The notes below the pieces were generated by a model. That model was given only the letters and a program-made list of their open reading frames with translations, made no database searches and was not told where the DNA came from. This document shows positions 52,912-61,939 of a DNA stretch of 64,000 nucleotides, in pieces. The position numbers were made by a program, and so were the translations under genes. The stretch comes from Synechococcales cyanobacterium CNB (lineage in GTDB: Bacteria; Planctomycetota; Phycisphaerae; Phycisphaerales; UBA1924): NCBI GenBank assembly GCA_030263455.1, contig SZOZ01000007.1:62001-126000 (forward strand), read 5' to 3'. How positions within the stretch are numbered: position 1 is the stretch's first letter; each line of letters opens with the position of its first letter.

Positions 52912-55368
52912 ATGCCGCCCGACCCGACCCAGGGACGACTCACACGCAACGATGTCATCACGCTGGGCAGGAGCGGCCGCCCGTGGGAGTTCCTCCCCAT
53001 CGCTCTCCAGGCCCTCGAAGTGGTGCCGTCCGACGCGGGCATCCGGTTCCTCGCGGCGGCGAACTTCGCCCGGCTCGGGCTGATCACGCCAGCCCGGGAG
53101 ATGCTCGACGCGCTCCCCCAGCACGCGCAAGGCGACTCGGACGTCGCCGACCTGCGACGGGCGATGAACTCCCTGCCCGACGATCGTGTGCCCCACGCCG
53201 AACGGCTGGAGACCTGCCGCGACAACGCCGCCGCCATTCGCGGGACCGACCTGGCGGCCGCGATGGACGAGTGGGCACGCTCCCTGCCCCGCTGGGATTG
53301 CTTCCGAGCCATCGACGGCAACATCGTGCGGCGGCGACGCGACGCGCGCGGAGCGTCGGCCTGGGTCGGGCTGAGCGACCAGCGGACCGTCGCGGCACGC
53401 TTCGCCCAAGCCCAGTTGTCGAAACTCGGATTGTTCCCTCGCCCTCTCGCGATCGAAGGCATGGACCCGCCGTGGGTCTTCATCGCGGTGTATGACGGAA
53501 CGCCGCCGAACGTGGTCGGGTATCGGCCCCGCGTGTGCGTGCTCCAGGCGGACCCGGCCGAACTGCTCGACGGGCTGTCCGTCTGCGACCTGCGCGATCG
53601 CCTGGCAGACCCGCGCGTCGCGGTGTACGCGGGCGCGGATGGCGTAGCGCGCTTCGAGCGCGACGCCGGCGCGCGGCTGGACGTGCAGGTCGTGCCGGCG
53701 TTCGTCCCGCTGCACGTGGTCCGTACCCGCTTCGCCCAGCCCCCGACGGAGGCGTTCGCACGCCTGACGCGGGCGCAGGCCGCGGAGTTCGAGCGCGTGC
53801 GCGACGAGATCGGGAGCGTGTACGCCGGTCGCGACGCGGTGTGGTGGGCGCGCCGCTGGGGCGAGGCCCGAAGGGGGGGGCGGCCGCTGCGCGTGCTCAT
53901 CCCCACGAGCCGGTACTCGACGTTCGTGCGCCACGCCGCCGAGGGGTTGGCTCGCTGCCTCCGCAACGAAGGCTGCCGCGTCCAGGTGCTGGCCGAGCCG
54001 GACCCTTGCGCGATACTCACCACGGTGAGCGTGCTGCGCGCGGTGCGCGACCTGGAACCGGACCTGATCGTCATCATCAACTACACGCGATCCTCGTCCT
54101 ACGACGGGCTGCTGCCGGCGAACGTGCCCCTCGTCTGCTGGGTGCAGGACGCGCTGCCGCACCTCTTCGACCGCCGCGTCGGCGAGGCGATGGGGCCGCT
54201 GGACTTCGTGGCCGGGCACGTGCACGCGAGTTTCATCGAAAAGTTCGGGTACCCGCGCGAGCGGACCCTGCCCTCGCCGGTCGCGGCGGATGAGTCGAAG
54301 TTCCACGCCGGCCCCGTCGAGCCGTCGCTGCTGCGCGAGCACGAGTGCGAGATCGCCTACGCGACCCACCAGAGCGAGCCGCCGGACGCGCTGCACGCGC
54401 GGCTCGTCGCGGACGCGGCCCGTGAAGGCGCGACGACGACGCGCCTGTTCGAGGCCGCGTGGCCGATGGTCCGAGCCGCCGCGGCGCACCCCCTCGCGGG
54501 TAGCCTCGTGCGGTCGCTCCGCCTCATCGCCGAACGCGCCGTGCGCGAGACCTTCGGCCGCGACGACGACACCCTGTCCGCGCTGCTGCGACACCAGTAC
54601 GTCATGCCGATCGCAGAGCGCATCGTCCGACACCAGGCCGCGCACTGGGCGGCCGAGGTGTGCGCGCGGCGCGGCTGGCGGTTCCGCCTCTACGGCAAGG
54701 GTTGGGACAAGCACCCCACGCTCACCGAGTTCGCTCGGGGCGAACTCGAGCACGGCGACGCACTGCGGGCGTCGTACCGGGCCGCCGTCGCCCACCTGCA
54801 CGTCTCGCCTGGCGCCATCGTGCATCAACGCGTCATGGAGTGCGCGCTCTCGGGCGGCGTCGCGCTCTGCCGCATGACCGCAGACGCCGTCGCCCCCCTG
54901 CGGGCGCGGGCAAGGGCGGAACTGGTCGAGCGCGGCGTGAAGCCGGTCGCCCAACGCGACGACGCGGTGGGCTTCGCTTGGACGGACAGCCCCGCCGCGC
55001 TGGCGGCGTGTGCGCTCATGCAGCGCATCGGGATGGAGCCGGGGCCGTGCTTCTGGATCGGACGGGGCGCCCTCGAACGCACCCGGCGCGGCCAAGCCCG
55101 CGAGGTCGAACGCGAGTCGGACCCGGCCTGGCTCCTGGGCGACCCCGCTGCCCTCGGCTTCGCGTCGCCGGACGAACTCGAACGGCGCATCGAGGCGTTC
55201 ATCGAGCGGCCCGACCTGCGCGCGGCGTGGTCCGCGCTCGTGGCGGGGCGCGTGCGGGCACGCTGCACGCAGACCACCTTCGCCCGCCGGATGCTGCGAA
55301 TGGTCGCGGACTCGCTCGGCGCGGAGAACGAGCGCGATCTCCTCCGAGTCGGGGAGCGCGCGGCATGA
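52912..55368 (+). CDS. Large glycosyltransferase-like protein with TPR-like N terminus
   Basis: 818 residues. Residues 15-90 look TPR-like (WEFLPIALQALEVVPSDAGIRFLAAANFARLG). From about 325 a GT-B-like part begins (RVLIPTSRYSTFVRHAAEGLARCLRNEGCRVQVL, then LIVIINYTRSSSYDG and PLVCWVQDALPHLFD), and the C-terminal half has RLYGKGWDKHPTLTEFARG and VSPGAIVHQRVMECALSGG, like spore-maturation CgeB-type transferases. No Shine-Dalgarno sequence is obvious. Its stop overlaps the next start as ATGA. Residues 100-320 match nothing I know. A run of eight G is at 53873-53880. Confidence 0.7.
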   Translation: MPPDPTQGRLTRNDVITLGRSGRPWEFLPIALQALEVVPSDAGIRFLAAANFARLGLITPAREMLDALPQHAQGDSDVADLRRAMNSLPDDRVPHAERLETCRDNAAAIRGTDLAAAMDEWARSLPRWDCFRAIDGNIVRRRRDARGASAWVGLSDQRTVAARFAQAQLSKLGLFPRPLAIEGMDPPWVFIAVYDGTPPNVVGYRPRVCVLQADPAELLDGLSVCDLRDRLADPRVAVYAGADGVARFERDAGARLDVQVVPAFVPLHVVRTRFAQPPTEAFARLTRAQAAEFERVRDEIGSVYAGRDAVWWARRWGEARRGGRPLRVLIPTSRYSTFVRHAAEGLARCLRNEGCRVQVLAEPDPCAILTTVSVLRAVRDLEPDLIVIINYTRSSSYDGLLPANVPLVCWVQDALPHLFDRRVGEAMGPLDFVAGHVHASFIEKFGYPRERTLPSPVAADESKFHAGPVEPSLLREHECEIAYATHQSEPPDALHARLVADAAREGATTTRLFEAAWPMVRAAAAHPLAGSLVRSLRLIAERAVRETFGRDDDTLSALLRHQYVMPIAERIVRHQAAHWAAEVCARRGWRFRLYGKGWDKHPTLTEFARGELEHGDALRASYRAAVAHLHVSPGAIVHQRVMECALSGGVALCRMTADAVAPLRARARAELVERGVKPVAQRDDAVGFAWTDSPAALAACALMQRIGMEPGPCFWIGRGALERTRRGQAREVERESDPAWLLGDPAALGFASPDELERRIEAFIERPDLRAAWSALVAGRVRARCTQTTFARRMLRMVADSLGAENERDLLRVGERAA

Positions 55369-56990
55369 GCCGGCCGCACGTCGCCGTCGGGCTGCATCGG
55401 GCCCACCGCGTGAGCGGAGTCACGGTGTCGGGCTCACGGCTGGCGCGCCTGCCGTCCTGCCCCGTCACCCCGATGATCGTCGGCGCGGGCGTGACGATCG
55501 ACGACGCGAACGCGACGCCGCTGGCGGGCGCGCCGGGCCTCTCGCTCTGCGCGTGGTCCGAAGGCGCGGACCCCGCGGCGCAGGTGAGCGCACTGCGGAG
55601 CGCGCTCCTCCACGCGGGCGCTCGCGTCGTCCTGCCGAACGACCTTGTGCAGGGATTTGTGGCGTGCTCGCTCCTGAGGCATCGAGGCGTGCGCTGCGCG
55701 GCGTGGTGCCACGGCAACGACCTGCTCGCACGCGACCTCTACGAGCGATGCCTGCCCTTGGCCGACGCTTGGCGAGCCGTCAGCGGATCGGTCGCACGCA
55801 CGATCACGGCCAAGGAGGGGGGCACCCTCCCGTGCCCGATCGACGTGCCTCCCGCACCCACGCCCCCGAACGCCCCCGGGCCGCTGCGGCTGCTCTTCGC
55901 GGGGTGGCTCGACGGGATGAACAAGCGCGTGCTCGACCTCGGCACGCTCGCGGAGCGCCTGCACGACCGGGGGGTGGCGTTCGTGCTGACGGTCGTGGGC
56001 GACGGGCCTTCACGCGCCGGGCTTGAGCACGCCCTGCGGATGCACATCGCGGCGGGGCGGGCGCGGCTCCTCGGCCCGCTGCACCTCGACCGCATGGCGG
56101 ACCTGCACCGGGCGCACGATGCGCTCGTCCTGGTCAGCCGCGCTGAGGGGTGGCCGCTCGTGGTCATGGAGGCGATGGCCGCCGCCCGTGCCGTGGCCAT
56201 CACCACGGGGTGCGGCGGCGCCGCGGAACTGCTGCGCGACGGCGTCGAGGGTGTCATCGTCCCGATCGGCGCAATGGACGAGATGGCCGGAAAACTGGCC
56301 GCCCTCGCGCAAGATCGCAACATGCTGGTCCGCATGGGCGAGGCCGCGCACGCCGCCGCCCGCCGTTCGCTCGATACCCGCGTGCTCGAACCGCGGCTCG
56401 CGGCGTTCTTCGACGAGGCTGCGCGAACGCCAGAGCGCTCCGACGATCGCTCGCCCGATGCGATCGCCGCACGGTGGGGTCGCATGCTCGGCGCGCTCGA
56501 ACTGCTCGGAGAGTGTTCACCCCGCTCCCTCCGCGCGCTCGCAAGGTCGTGGCTCGATGATGTGGGACTCCCGCCGCGGCGCGAAACCAGGGACGGCATC
56601 GAACTCGAACCCGGCGTGACGCTCTCGCTCCGCCTGCCGGACCAGCCGACGACCGCCGACCGCCTGCTGCTGGACGCCGTCGAGCGCCTCACTCACCGCG
56701 GTGCGGCACGGATCGCGCTCTACGGCGCGGGCCGCCACACGCGTCGCGTGCGACGGGCCGTGGAACGCTCGCCCTCCATCGTGGCGATCATCGACGACCG
56801 CGCAGGGGAGGCGAGCGGCCCGCCTCCGACGCTCTTCGGCAGGCCGGTGGTCACACCGTGCGAAGCCTCACGCCTCGGCGTCCAAGCGGTGGTGATTTCA
56901 AGCGACGAGCACGAACCGCTGCTGCTCCGCCGCGCGGGCGAGTGGGCGGGCGAGCGACCGGTCGTCCCGCTCTACGCCTTGGCCGGGTAA
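55365..56990 (+). CDS. Family 4 glycosyltransferase with C-terminal Rossmann-like domain
   Basis: 541 residues. The GT-B domain covers about 1-365: LLFAGWLDGMNKRVLDL, VVGDGPSRAGLEHAL and LVSRAEGWPLVVMEAMAAARAV with the E-x7-E motif for the nucleotide sugar. Residues 445-541 form a separate alpha/beta unit (IALYGAGRHTRRVRRAVE, VAIIDDRAGE, LGVQAVVISSDEHEPLL), like the C-terminal domain of the convergent family 2 enzyme. The first gene's stop and this ATG overlap (ATGA), so translation is coupled. It ends 15 bp from that convergent gene. Confidence 0.85.
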   Translation: MSRPHVAVGLHRAHRVSGVTVSGSRLARLPSCPVTPMIVGAGVTIDDANATPLAGAPGLSLCAWSEGADPAAQVSALRSALLHAGARVVLPNDLVQGFVACSLLRHRGVRCAAWCHGNDLLARDLYERCLPLADAWRAVSGSVARTITAKEGGTLPCPIDVPPAPTPPNAPGPLRLLFAGWLDGMNKRVLDLGTLAERLHDRGVAFVLTVVGDGPSRAGLEHALRMHIAAGRARLLGPLHLDRMADLHRAHDALVLVSRAEGWPLVVMEAMAAARAVAITTGCGGAAELLRDGVEGVIVPIGAMDEMAGKLAALAQDRNMLVRMGEAAHAAARRSLDTRVLEPRLAAFFDEAARTPERSDDRSPDAIAARWGRMLGALELLGECSPRSLRALARSWLDDVGLPPRRETRDGIELEPGVTLSLRLPDQPTTADRLLLDAVERLTHRGAARIALYGAGRHTRRVRRAVERSPSIVAIIDDRAGEASGPPPTLFGRPVVTPCEASRLGVQAVVISSDEHEPLLLRRAGEWAGERPVVPLYALAG

Positions 56991-57005
56991 AGCACGCTGA
57001 TCGAG

Positions 57006-58259
57006 TCAGGCAGCGTGCGGCACCGGCGTGTGCGATGCACGGTGCGGCTCCCCCTCGTTCTCGCCGTACAGCCTCCAGACGACGACGCCGCGTTGCCGGT
57101 GCGGCAGCGAGACGCGCCACACCACCTCCTCCGCGCTGTCGGTGGAGATCAGGACGTGCTCACCCGGTCGGAGCGCGGCGGGGGGGGCGACGGTGAGGCC
57201 GTGGCGGGCATGCCCCGCGAGACGGTCGTCCACCAGGCCCGCGATCTCGACGCCCAAGTCGTGGGCGTGCGCCAGCAGCCACGCCGTGTGCGCACCCGCC
57301 CCCCAGAGTCGGACCCGGCGAACGCTCGCGGCACGCAGCATCGCGCCGACCTCGCGCACCCGGCTCCGCCGGCACGCATCCATGGCGGCACGCTCGACGG
57401 GCGGGAATCGCCACCCCAGCCAGAGCCAGGCGAGCAGGGCCTCGCGCGTCGGGACGCGGGCGCGCAGATGGGCGGCGAGAGCCTCGGCCGAACGCGCCGG
57501 GCCGTCGTTGCACGCCATCGCCTCGGCGAGCGCGCCGGCGACGAACCCCGGATCCCCCGCCGGCAGCACGCTCCACCACGCGGCCAGCAGCTCCGCCGCA
57601 GCGCGGGCCTGTTCCACGGACGACGCGAACGCCGACGTGCCTGCTCGCTGGCGGTGGGTGTAGAGCGTCTCGGGTACCGCCGCTATCGGCGCTATCGCGA
57701 CGAGGCGAAGCCAAAGGTCGTAGTCCTGGGCACGCGAGCGACGCGGGTCATACCCGCCCGCTGCCATCACCGCCGAGCGACGCATCACCATCGACCCGTG
57801 CGCCAGCGGGTTCTCCAGCAGCAGCCGCCATCGCATCTCCTGAGCATCGGTCGGGGGATGGACGGTCGCTGTGATGCGCCCCTCGGCGTCGATGATATCC
57901 CACGCGCACCCGACCGCAGCCAGCCCCGGCTCCGCCTCCAGACGCGCGACCTGCACCGCCAGGCGGTTTGGCGGGCAGGCGTCATCACCGTCCATGCGCG
58001 CGATCAGGTCGTGGCGGGCGTGCAGCAGGCCGGCATTCAGCGCGGCCGAGAGGTTTGCGATCGGCCCGACGCGAATCACTCTTGCGCGAGGCTCCGATGC
58101 CGCAAGCCCGAACGCAAGCCGTTCTGTCGCCGCGTCGGAGCCGTTGAGCAGGACGAGGATGTCCAGGTCCGCGACGGTCTGGCGGGCGATGCTGGCGAAC
58201 GCCTCGGAGAGCCGGGCGGAGTCGGTGGCGACCGGAAGCAGCACGCTGACGGGCGGCAT
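57006..58259 (-). CDS. Family 2 glycosyltransferase with C-terminal Rossmann-like domain
   Basis: 417 residues. GT-A domain at 1-230: VSVLLPVATDSARLSEAFASI, LVLLNGSDAA, NLSAALNAGLLHARHDLIARMDGDDACPP with the D-x-D-D metal site, and HGSMVMRRSAVMAAGGYDPRRSRAQDYDLWLRL. Residues about 315-400 hold RRVRLWGAGAHTAWLLAHA, GLVDDRLAG and HVLISTDSAEEVV, a nucleotide-binding-like unit shared in layout with the enzyme at 55365-56990. No strong Shine-Dalgarno sequence is seen. Confidence 0.88.
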   Translation of the reverse strand: MPPVSVLLPVATDSARLSEAFASIARQTVADLDILVLLNGSDAATERLAFGLAASEPRARVIRVGPIANLSAALNAGLLHARHDLIARMDGDDACPPNRLAVQVARLEAEPGLAAVGCAWDIIDAEGRITATVHPPTDAQEMRWRLLLENPLAHGSMVMRRSAVMAAGGYDPRRSRAQDYDLWLRLVAIAPIAAVPETLYTHRQRAGTSAFASSVEQARAAAELLAAWWSVLPAGDPGFVAGALAEAMACNDGPARSAEALAAHLRARVPTREALLAWLWLGWRFPPVERAAMDACRRSRVREVGAMLRAASVRRVRLWGAGAHTAWLLAHAHDLGVEIAGLVDDRLAGHARHGLTVAPPAALRPGEHVLISTDSAEEVVWRVSLPHRQRGVVVWRLYGENEGEPHRASHTPVPHAA

Positions 58260-58385
58260 GGGGGTGTCATCGGATGTCGCCCCGCCACGGGGCGAGAAAG
58301 GCAATCCCGCGAGAGGCGGGGGGCCGATCGGCCGATAAAGCGTGTCGGACGGGCATGGCTGCGCGCCGACCCGCCGGAGGACGCC

Positions 58386-59765
58386 GTGCAGAGCAGAGTC
58401 GCCGACGCCATGGTCTTTGTGCTCAGCGAGGGAACGCCTCTCTCCGCCTGGCGCGACCTCGGGTTGCTCGAACGCGAGTGGTCCCTCGTCGAGCGGCTGG
58501 CCGCGGCGTTCGAACGGCTCATCGTCGTGAGCGACGGCGGGCCGCAGGACGCCGAGATCGCCCGCTCGCTCCCTTCCACATGCCCCCTCGAATGCGTCTG
58601 CAACCGCGACGGGACCGAGCGAGCGGCGTGGCGGGCCGAGGCGGCACGGCTGACGACCGCCGCGGCCTCCGGGTGCGCGTCCGCCTATGTGCGCACCAAC
58701 CAGTTCGCCTCGGGCGAGCAAGCCCTGGCGATCGCGGCACGACTGCGGGAATCAGGGCTGAGGATCGGACTCGCGGCGCGGGGGGGGTACCTCTGGTCTC
58801 GCTTCGAGGCCGCCGAGCACGGGCCGGAGTCGCGCATCGCGGCGGAGGTCGCGTCGCGCGAGGGCGAGATCGTGCGCGGCGCGGACGTCGTGATCGGAAC
58901 CTCGCCGCTGATGCTGGACGAAGTGTGCTGGCGGTACGGCGTCGCCCGCGAACGGGCCGTGCTCATCCCGAACTTCGTCATCGACGACGAGCCGCCCGCG
59001 CACGCGAGCGAACGGGAGCACGGCACGGTGCTCTATGCCGGGCAACTGGTGGCGCGCAAGCGGGTCGACGTGCTGATCGAGGCCGCGGCGAGGATGGCCG
59101 CGCCGCGCGGGCCGCTCGTCCGGCTGGACGTGGTGGGTGAGGGACCGGAGGAGGGCACGCTGCGGTCGCTGGCGAAGCGCCTCGGCGCGCCCGTGCGCTT
59201 CGAGCCGCGCATCCCGCACCGCCAGCTGCTCGCACGCATGCGCCGCTGCGCCGTGTACGCGCAGGCCTCGGCCTACGAGGGGCACCCCAAGACGGTGATC
59301 GAAGCGATGTGCGCCGGCGCGCCCGTCGTAGTCGCAGCCGCCCCGGGGCTGGATGCGCCCGTGGAGACGGGCGTGACGGGACTCTGCGTGCCGGGCGACG
59401 CCGAGAGTTTCGCCTACGCGATCGGCGAACTGCTGCGCGACGCGGACTGGAGCGAATCGCTCGGGTCCGCCGCGGCGGCGAGCGTGCGCCAGCGGCTCGG
59501 GCTGCGGGCGACCTTCGAACGCGAGATCAAAGCGGCGCGGATGGCCATGGCGGGCACACGCTCGGCGACGACCGCTCCGACGCCCGTGCGCTGGGACAGC
59601 GCGCTGCTCGGTGAACCCGCGTGCGCCGATGCCTGGACGCGGAGCCTGCGCGGGTTCGCGGACCGGCTGCCGCCCGATCGCCGCGCCGCGTTCCTCGACG
59701 CCATCGGGCGCGAGGTCCGATCGCTGCGCACCGCACGCGACCGCTCGACGGAGGAAGCGGCATGA
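58386..59765 (+). CDS. Family 4 glycosyltransferase
   Basis: 459 residues. GTG 58386 is chosen because GGAGG lies 5 nt upstream; ATG 58410 (MVFVLSEG) is the alternative. GT-B signatures: LYAGQLVARKRVDVLIEAAARM, LDVVGEGPEEGTLRSLA, YAQASAYEGHPKTVIEAMCAGAPVVV with E-x7-E, and GVTGLCVPGD. A helical tail of about 60 residues follows. The next gene overlaps by ATGA, so a methyltransferase is translated with it. Confidence 0.88.
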   Translation: MQSRVADAMVFVLSEGTPLSAWRDLGLLEREWSLVERLAAAFERLIVVSDGGPQDAEIARSLPSTCPLECVCNRDGTERAAWRAEAARLTTAAASGCASAYVRTNQFASGEQALAIAARLRESGLRIGLAARGGYLWSRFEAAEHGPESRIAAEVASREGEIVRGADVVIGTSPLMLDEVCWRYGVARERAVLIPNFVIDDEPPAHASEREHGTVLYAGQLVARKRVDVLIEAAARMAAPRGPLVRLDVVGEGPEEGTLRSLAKRLGAPVRFEPRIPHRQLLARMRRCAVYAQASAYEGHPKTVIEAMCAGAPVVVAAAPGLDAPVETGVTGLCVPGDAESFAYAIGELLRDADWSESLGSAAAASVRQRLGLRATFEREIKAARMAMAGTRSATTAPTPVRWDSALLGEPACADAWTRSLRGFADRLPPDRRAAFLDAIGREVRSLRTARDRSTEEAA

Positions 59766-60592
59766 CGACAGCGACAAGAACCAGGCCCGTGGTTGTCGAT
59801 GCGGGCACGCCGGCACGCGACCCCACCGACTTCGGCCTGCCACACGGCTACCGACAGGGCGTGCGCAACGAGAGCCTCGACCACACCGGCGAATACCCGG
59901 ACTACTGGCACCCGGCGCGGCTGGCCATGAGCGGACGCTACCAGCGCCACGTCTACCGCTGGGCCGCGTGCCTCGTGCTGCGGCGCGGACTGCGGAGCGT
60001 GCTGGACGTCGGCTGCGGCCCGGGCACCAAACTCGCCGAGTGGATCGAGCCGGTCTGCGCGGACGCCGAGGGGATGGACCAGCCGAGCGCGATCGAGATC
60101 GCTCGCACGCGATGCCGGCACGCCCGCCTGCACCCCGTTGACCTCGAACGCCCCGCGATCGAGGCACGGCGCACCTTCGATCTCATCCTCTTCGTGGACG
60201 TCATCGAGCACCTGCTCGACCCGGACCCGGCGCTGGCGATGATCCTCGCCTTCGCGCACCCGAGCTCGCTCGTGCTGGTCTCGACGCCAGACCGCGACCG
60301 GGTGCGCGGCCGCGCCTGCCGCGAGGCGGTGAAGCGCGAGCACGTCCGCGAATGGTCGCGGCGCGAGTTCCTGTCGTTCCTGCGGTCGCGCGGGCTTCGG
60401 CCCGTGCGCAGCCGCCTGGTGCCGCAGGACGATCGGCCCGTGCGCTCGTGCCTGCGCGGCGAGGCCGCCTTCCGGCTGCACCTCGCGGATCGGTCCGAGT
60501 TGCGATGCCACGCCGTGCTCTGCCGGGTCGATGCCGCGCGACGCGCAACCGCGATGAACGGAGGCGACCATGCGGATCGCCGCGATCTCTGA
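59762..60592 (+). CDS. Class I SAM-dependent methyltransferase
   Basis: 276 residues. SAM motif I is VLDVGCGPGTKLAEW near 79-93; GMDQPSAIEIAR and FDLILFVDVIEHLLDPDPAL follow in order, then LVLVSTPDRDRVRG. It probably methylates a sugar or a glycan end, given its overlap with glycosyltransferase genes on both sides (4 nt upstream, 23 nt downstream). Confidence 0.88.
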   Translation: MTTATRTRPVVVDAGTPARDPTDFGLPHGYRQGVRNESLDHTGEYPDYWHPARLAMSGRYQRHVYRWAACLVLRRGLRSVLDVGCGPGTKLAEWIEPVCADAEGMDQPSAIEIARTRCRHARLHPVDLERPAIEARRTFDLILFVDVIEHLLDPDPALAMILAFAHPSSLVLVSTPDRDRVRGRACREAVKREHVREWSRREFLSFLRSRGLRPVRSRLVPQDDRPVRSCLRGEAAFRLHLADRSELRCHAVLCRVDAARRATAMNGGDHADRRDL

Positions 60593-61721
60593 CCTCGCGC
60601 CCGGGAGCCACCGGGCCTACGCCATCAACGTCGTGAAGACCTGCGGCGGGTTCGTGCGCCTCGGGCACGAGGTTGCGGTCTTCTGCCGCCGGCCGGAGCG
60701 GGGCTGGAGCCTCGCCTCGGCCGCGAACGCCTACGCCGAGCCGCGCGTCCGCTTCGAGTGCGCCGACCTGCCCGACCAGCGCGACGAACTGCTCGTGAAC
60801 GGCGCGTACCTGCGCGAGTTCGCGGCGTGGGCCGCCGAACGCATCGCACGCGAAGGGTACGACCTCGTCTACGCACGCCACTGCCGCGGCGCGCTGGCGT
60901 GCGCCGAGCGCGGCGTCCCGACCGTGCTCGAAACGCACCTCGACGCCGACGGCGATGCCCTCGGCGCCATCTCCGCCCTGCGCGCTGTCGGACGACACGA
61001 GCGGCCCATTCTCGCCTGCGCCACGATCTCGACCGTGCTCGCCGAGAAGTACACCGCGCTCGGCGCGGCGGCCGATCGCGTGTTCGTCGTGCCGGACGCG
61101 GTGGACTCCGACCTGTTCACGCCCCCGCACGACACCGGCGCCTCGCCCTACAACGCTTGGCCGGGGCCGCACGTCGTCTACGCCGGGCACCTCTACGCCT
61201 ACAAGGGCGTCGGGACGCTGCTGCGGGCCGCGTCGCTGCTCGACGGCATGACCGTCCACTTCGTCGGCGGCGCAGACCCGGACATCCTCGCGGCGCGACG
61301 GTCCGCGGTCTCGCTGGGGCTGCGCAACGTGGACGTGCGCGGGCGCGTCGCGTTCTGCCGCGTCCCGCCGCACCTCTGGCACGCGGACGTGCTCGTCCTG
61401 CCCCCGAGCGCGAAGCACCCCTCCGCGGCGTGGACCAGCCCGGTCAAGCTCGGCGAGTACCTCGCGTCGGGCCGGCCGATCGTCGCCTCGGACGTCCCCG
61501 CGCTGCGCGCGCTCGTGCGCGAGCCTGCGGTGCGCTGGTTCACCCCCGACGATCCGGGCGACCTGGCGCGGGCGGTGCATGGCGCGCTCGCCGAGTCCGA
61601 CCGCGAGGCCGCGGCCCGCGTCGAGTCCGCACGCGCCCTCGCCGAACGGTACTCCTATGCCAACCGTGCCCGCGCGATCCTGCGCGCCGCCAGCGCGGGC
61701 GAAGGGGCCATGGCCGCGTAG
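60570..61721 (+). CDS. Family 4 glycosyltransferase
   Basis: 383 residues, GT-B fold. N-terminal IAAISDLAPGSHRAYAINVVKTCGGFVRLGHEV, linker VFVVPDAVDSDLFTPP, C-terminal HVVYAGHLYAYKGVGTLLRAASLL, HFVGGADPDIL and SPVKLGEYLASGRPIVASDVPAL. The start has CGGAGG within the preceding gene and the two overlap by 23 bp. Last gene of the glycan cluster; 218 bp without a recognisable feature follow. Confidence 0.9.
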   Translation: MRIAAISDLAPGSHRAYAINVVKTCGGFVRLGHEVAVFCRRPERGWSLASAANAYAEPRVRFECADLPDQRDELLVNGAYLREFAAWAAERIAREGYDLVYARHCRGALACAERGVPTVLETHLDADGDALGAISALRAVGRHERPILACATISTVLAEKYTALGAAADRVFVVPDAVDSDLFTPPHDTGASPYNAWPGPHVVYAGHLYAYKGVGTLLRAASLLDGMTVHFVGGADPDILAARRSAVSLGLRNVDVRGRVAFCRVPPHLWHADVLVLPPSAKHPSAAWTSPVKLGEYLASGRPIVASDVPALRALVREPAVRWFTPDDPGDLARAVHGALAESDREAAARVESARALAERYSYANRARAILRAASAGEGAMAA

Positions 61722-61939
61722 CGGGGACCGGGTCGCTCGCTCCGGCGTGCACCTCGACTCCACTCATCCACAGACCATCGGCGCCCGACAGCAGCGTCGA
61801 GGTCTCACCCCATCCGCTGTCGGCCCCGCACGACGCCCAGCGTGAACCCGCCGACAAACTTCGCGGTTCCGCCAGCCAGACCGGAACTCGGCGTCGCACT
61901 GCCCTCCGGACCCCCGCAACAGAGACCAAGGAGCAACCC

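Noticed and set aside
58322-58333. GGCCGATCGGCC palindrome as an operator between divergent glycosyltransferase genes
   Set aside because: Parts of this sequence recur in unrelated places in the window, so it is probably a compositional feature.
58331-58338. GCCGATAA as a sigma-28 (flagellar) -10 element, and similar CCGATA sequences before 12142, 12716 and 24232
   Set aside because: No TAAA at the right distance except a weak match before 12142, no flagellar genes nearby, and the sequences are better read as part of TAnnnT-type elements or as common GGCCGATCGGCC-like palindromes.
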